Assembly: GCF_031455195.1 (NCBI RefSeq)
Contig: NZ_JAVDSH010000007.1
Location: 124,001 to 188,000 of the forward strand
Length of the DNA stretch: 64,000 bases
Direction: 5' to 3'
Source of the DNA: Arthrobacter nitroguajacolicus_D
GTDB lineage: Bacteria > Actinomycetota > Actinomycetes > Actinomycetales > Micrococcaceae
The notes under the pieces are model-generated. The model made no database searches and was not told the origin of the DNA. It saw nothing but the letters and a program-made list of their open reading frames with translations. The number at the start of each line of letters is the position of its first letter. Position 1 is the first letter of the stretch. Positions 61,101-64,000 of the stretch are shown piece by piece. A program made the position numbers and the translations under genes.

Positions 61101-64000
61101 CTACAGGCGTGGGCCTCGGGGGCCTTGTTCGGGCCCGGTGCCCGGACCTGGCTGGTCCCGGCGACGACGTTCTTCGGCGGCTTTGGCTTCTGCTTGTTCC
61201 TGGCGGAGCCTTTCGACCGCGGAAGGGGTGCCGCTGGTCTGCGCTGCTCGGCGTGCAGCGAGCTTCTGGCCGAAGTCCGGGCTGGCCTTCTTGGCCTGTT
61301 CCTTCTCTTGTTCGCGGCGGGCCTTGAGCTGGTCCAGGGCTTCCTGGACCGCTTCCGGGTTCCGTGCTTCGGATTCATTGCCGTGGCGCTCCGCCCGGTT
61401 CTGGCGGACCTTGCGGGCGAGTTCGGCCAGCCGTTCGGCGCGTTCCTGCGCCGGGCTCAGGTGCGCTTCCGCCCCGCGTACCTGCTGCAGGTGATCCACG
61501 ACTTCTTCTGCCGGCGTCGGGGTTTCCTTCACGACGGCCTCGACGTGGGCGGCTTCGGCCATGAGCGATGCGTCATCCTGCGACAGGGGCTCCTTGGCTG
61601 TCTGGGCCGTGTACTTGTGCATGGCAGTGACCCGCGCAGTCAGTTCCGACCCGAGACCCTTGTCCTGGTGGTCCGCGGGCACGGGTGCAATTTCGCTGAC
61701 CGGGATCCGGTACATGTCCCGGTAGGTGGAGATCTCCACGGCGAGCTGCCGCCACTGTTCCTGTCGTGCAGGATCGGACGGCACCGGTCCAAGGGCAGCT
61801 GCCCAGGTTGGAGGTTCAGCCGCGAGCTGGGCACCAAGCCGAGTGACTTCGGTGGCCATGATCTCCCGGCGCGCGGCAAGTTCCTTCCGCCACAGAGCCG
61901 GGGTGTCGTCATGGGTTGCGACGTCGGCAGGTGCCATCCATGCCGGCAACCTGTCAGCTGCTGGTTCCTTTCCGACGGGCGCGGGCAGTTGACGGCGCAG
62001 TTCAATTTCAGCGCGGATCCTGCGGTGGACCTGGGCCGCTGCTTCAACCTTGGGCGCGGTTTCGTCCCGGCGGTAGTTGCTCACTGCGCCACGTTCGTAG
62101 GCTTCATCGGCCCGGGCCTCCGGGTGCATCAGTTCGCGGAGGGATTGTTCCTTGTGCAGGGACGATGCCAGCCATTGTGCTTTGCGCGCGGCCGCGGGGT
62201 CGTTGATGGTTGTGTCAGTGCGTCCTTGCTGCTGTGCTGTGCGCAGGCGTGTGGCCAGGTCGTCGTCGCTGAGGTGGCCGTGCAGGCGCCGCTGCCAGGG
62301 CGTGTCTTTTCGTTCTGCCATCCAGTTCCGGGCAAGGTCTTTCCGGTCCGGAGTCCCTGCACCTGGTGTGCGCGCCGCTTCGGCCTTGGCGCGCATCAGC
62401 TGACCAACTGCGCGACGGTCGAGCCGTTCCAGCGCCTCGTCAGTGATTGATTCCAGGGGCCGGCGGCCGGGATCTGCCGCGCGTGAACGCCACCGGTCAA
62501 GGCGGTCCTCAACCCGCCATGCCAGAACCGCGGTGGGATCCTCGGCCGCGCCGAAGTCTTCCTCGTTCACGCTGTCTTTGAGCAAGGTGGCGAGGTTGAA
62601 ACCTTCGTTCTCGGCTGCGCGCAGGTGGGTGGAGACTGCTCCCCAGGCGGTGGACTTCGTGAACGTTCCCGCTACGCCTTCGCCAAGTTCGCGGCGGGCG
62701 ATGTTCGCCATGCGCAGTTCGTTGGCTTGGACGTCAATGTCCTTGTATTGCTCGGACATTTCCGGCAGCGACCGGGCTTGGGCGCGGGCGGCGTCCATCT
62801 GTTCGTGCGCGGTGAGGTTACCGTCATGGTTGGCGGCCACTGCGCTCAGTACGTCCTCCATGGTTTCTCCCTCGCCCACGGTGCCGTAGAGCTTGTTGGA
62901 GTATCGGCCGCGGGAAGCGGCCACATAGGCCAGGGCGCGGGACAGTCCAGAGCTGATCAGGGCGTGCACGGTGTCGCACGTGACGCCCTGGGTGCGGTGG
63001 ATGGTTGCCGCGTATCCGAGCATCGTGTTCCCGCGTACGTAGTCTGCGGGGAGAGTGATGGTGCCTTGGTGGCTGTGGTGGCGGACGGTCAAGGAACCGT
63101 CCTCGTGGGCACCGGTAACATTCCACACGTCGTTGTTTTTGACGAAGTCCTTGCCCTTGTTGGTGGACAAGCGTCGGTTGTTCTTACGGGTCACGATGAT
63201 GTCCCCGGCGCGGGCGGTCAGCCCGTCGCGGAGCATGGCTGCCGGGGTCGTGGAGTCCAGTTCTCCGGTGGCGGTCCGGTATGCCTGGGCACGGGCGTTC
63301 AGTTCCGTGACGGTGGCATTGTCGAAGGCCATCATGATGGAGTGTTTGCCGGCGTTGGTGTCTTTCTGCCATGCCTCGAAGACCTGGGAGGTCATGGTTT
63401 CGGCGTCACCACCGACGACGCGGCGGTTCTCCCGGTAGAAGGTCCACGGGTCATCGGCCCGGTTCAGCGGAGGCTCACGGAGGGCCAGAGTGGCTTCTGC
63501 TTCTGCCTCGTTCGGGGTGCCATCTGCGTTCCGGAACCGGTGCAGGTCTTCCAGGTGTACGGCACCGACGGTGTTCTTCAACAGCCGCAGCGCGCCGCCT
63601 GAGCCCACAGCTGAGAGCTGCTGGTCATCACCGAGTGCGCGCACGACAGCGCCGTGCTGTTCTGCGATGGTGACAGCGGAGGCGAACAGCTCTGTACCTA
63701 CCATGCCGGCCTCGTCGATGATGATGACGTCGCCGGTTTGGGGGGTGGTCTTCTCGTCATTGGCTCCTGTTCTGTGGGCGATAACGAAGGAGTCGATGGT
63801 GGTTGCCGTGGCGCCCAGTTCGGTTCCCATCACGGCAGCGGCCACGGCTGTGGGGGCAAGGCCGAACACCCGCCCGCCAGCTTCCCGAATGGTGTCAGCT
63901 GCAAGCTTGAGCGCTGTGGTTTTGCCGGCACCGGCCGGACCAACACCGACCAGCAGCAGCCGGTCGCTGCACGCAAACTCTTTGGCCATGCCCAGCTGCC
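61101..64000 (-). CDS. Conjugative relaxase-helicase TraA/TrwC type, N-terminus beyond window
   Basis: More than 960 residues are visible and the frame is still open at base 64000, so the relaxase (nicking) domain lies outside. The visible part is the SF1 helicase: Walker A GPAGAGKTTALK, motif II IIIDEAGM, motif III ALGDDQQLSAVGSGGA, then IHRTQGVTCDT and YVAASRGR, followed by a long charged coiled-coil C-terminus. TrwC/TraI-type proteins nick oriT and unwind the transferred strand. It marks the element as conjugative or mobilisable. The several long plus-strand ORFs over this gene are shadows. Confidence 0.93.
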   Translation of the reverse strand, partial: QLGMAKEFACSDRLLLVGVGPAGAGKTTALKLAADTIREAGGRVFGLAPTAVAAAVMGTELGATATTIDSFVIAHRTGANDEKTTPQTGDVIIIDEAGMVGTELFASAVTIAEQHGAVVRALGDDQQLSAVGSGGALRLLKNTVGAVHLEDLHRFRNADGTPNEAEAEATLALREPPLNRADDPWTFYRENRRVVGGDAETMTSQVFEAWQKDTNAGKHSIMMAFDNATVTELNARAQAYRTATGELDSTTPAAMLRDGLTARAGDIIVTRKNNRRLSTNKGKDFVKNNDVWNVTGAHEDGSLTVRHHSHQGTITLPADYVRGNTMLGYAATIHRTQGVTCDTVHALISSGLSRALAYVAASRGRYSNKLYGTVGEGETMEDVLSAVAANHDGNLTAHEQMDAARAQARSLPEMSEQYKDIDVQANELRMANIARRELGEGVAGTFTKSTAWGAVSTHLRAAENEGFNLATLLKDSVNEEDFGAAEDPTAVLAWRVEDRLDRWRSRAADPGRRPLESITDEALERLDRRAVGQLMRAKAEAARTPGAGTPDRKDLARNWMAERKDTPWQRRLHGHLSDDDLATRLRTAQQQGRTDTTINDPAAARKAQWLASSLHKEQSLRELMHPEARADEAYERGAVSNYRRDETAPKVEAAAQVHRRIRAEIELRRQLPAPVGKEPAADRLPAWMAPADVATHDDTPALWRKELAARREIMATEVTRLGAQLAAEPPTWAAALGPVPSDPARQEQWRQLAVEISTYRDMYRIPVSEIAPVPADHQDKGLGSELTARVTAMHKYTAQTAKEPLSQDDASLMAEAAHVEAVVKETPTPAEEVVDHLQQVRGAEAHLSPAQERAERLAELARKVRQNRAERHGNESEARNPEAVQEALDQLKARREQEKEQAKKASPDFGQKLAARRAAQTSGTPSAVERLRQEQAEAKAAEERRRRDQPGPGTGPEQGPRGPRL

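Noticed and set aside
60972..62450. 492-codon plus-strand ORF
   Set aside because: It is opposite the relaxase-helicase gene, whose helicase motifs are unmistakable; high GC makes long antisense frames common.
62625..63602. 325-codon plus-strand ORF
   Set aside because: Antisense shadow of the relaxase-helicase core; Gly/Val/His-rich with no family motif.
1..64000. CRISPR arrays, tRNA/rRNA genes, insertion sequences
   Set aside because: None were seen; no regular repeat-spacer pattern, no cloverleaf or transposase recognised.

Overview
The window looks like an accessory catabolic region of a high-GC actinobacterium, most likely Micrococcaceae (Arthrobacter, Paenarthrobacter or Pseudarthrobacter). 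The grounds are GC-rich codon use, actinobacterial enzyme types (PaaX, LacI-controlled glycosidase loci, MHS and AAHS permeases) and overall gene style. I see no housekeeping genes, tRNA or rRNA. The right end carries a TrwC/TraA-type conjugative relaxase-helicase that runs off the window and a plasmid-style AAA+ ATPase. A large catabolic plasmid or an integrative conjugative element is therefore the best reading (inference).

Layout. (1) 1-7.8 kb: aldehyde dehydrogenase (cut by the window edge), amidase-signature hydrolase, lactate/malate-type dehydrogenase, LysR regulator, nitrilase and MHS transporter, a plausible nitrile/amide/aldehyde module with a perfect LysR-type palindrome before the nitrilase. 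(2) 8-12.9 kb: oxidative L-fucose pathway. L-fucose dehydrogenase, mutarotase, L-fuconate dehydratase, 2-keto-3-deoxyfuconate dehydrogenase and diketo-deoxyfuconate hydrolase are intact, but the fuconolactonase is a frameshifted stub and an original alpha-L-fucosidase survives only as a 31-codon leader. (3) 13.4-32.8 kb: an actinobacterial polysaccharide-utilisation locus. It has two secreted multidomain proteins (alginate-lyase-fold and beta-helix), GH29 fucosidase, LacI repressor, sugar ABC importer without its own ATPase, GH43-like, GH127, ThuA, Gfo/Idh/MocA, CE7 esterase and a DUF1349 protein. Three related palindromes mark the LacI regulon. (4) 33.2-46.8 kb: oxidative module of a VAO-type flavoenzyme, Zn-alcohol dehydrogenase, alpha/beta hydrolase, cupin, AAHS permease, PaaX regulator, aldehyde dehydrogenase, GMC oxidase, 14-TM MFS, SDR and TetR. 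One TetR-like operator sequence occurs at both ends. (5) 47.7-58.3 kb: beta-glycoside locus (esterase, GH2, MFS symporter, GH3, GH1, LacI) with two pairs of identical CG-centred operators. (6) 58.5-64 kb: small hypothetical protein, AAA+ ATPase preceded by short direct repeats, relaxase.

Modules 2 and 3 probably cooperate. Secreted lyases cut a fucose- and probably arabinose-bearing polymer, the importer brings in oligosaccharides, cytoplasmic GH29, GH127, GH43 and CE7 enzymes strip them, and free L-fucose enters the oxidative route to pyruvate and lactate. Several decayed genes (fuconolactonase, GH29 N-terminus, MHS fragment, NCS1 permease fragment, SDR/esterase chimera) lie at module borders, which suggests assembly by recombination followed by erosion. 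Function calls come from motifs and family knowledge read by eye; no database search was run.
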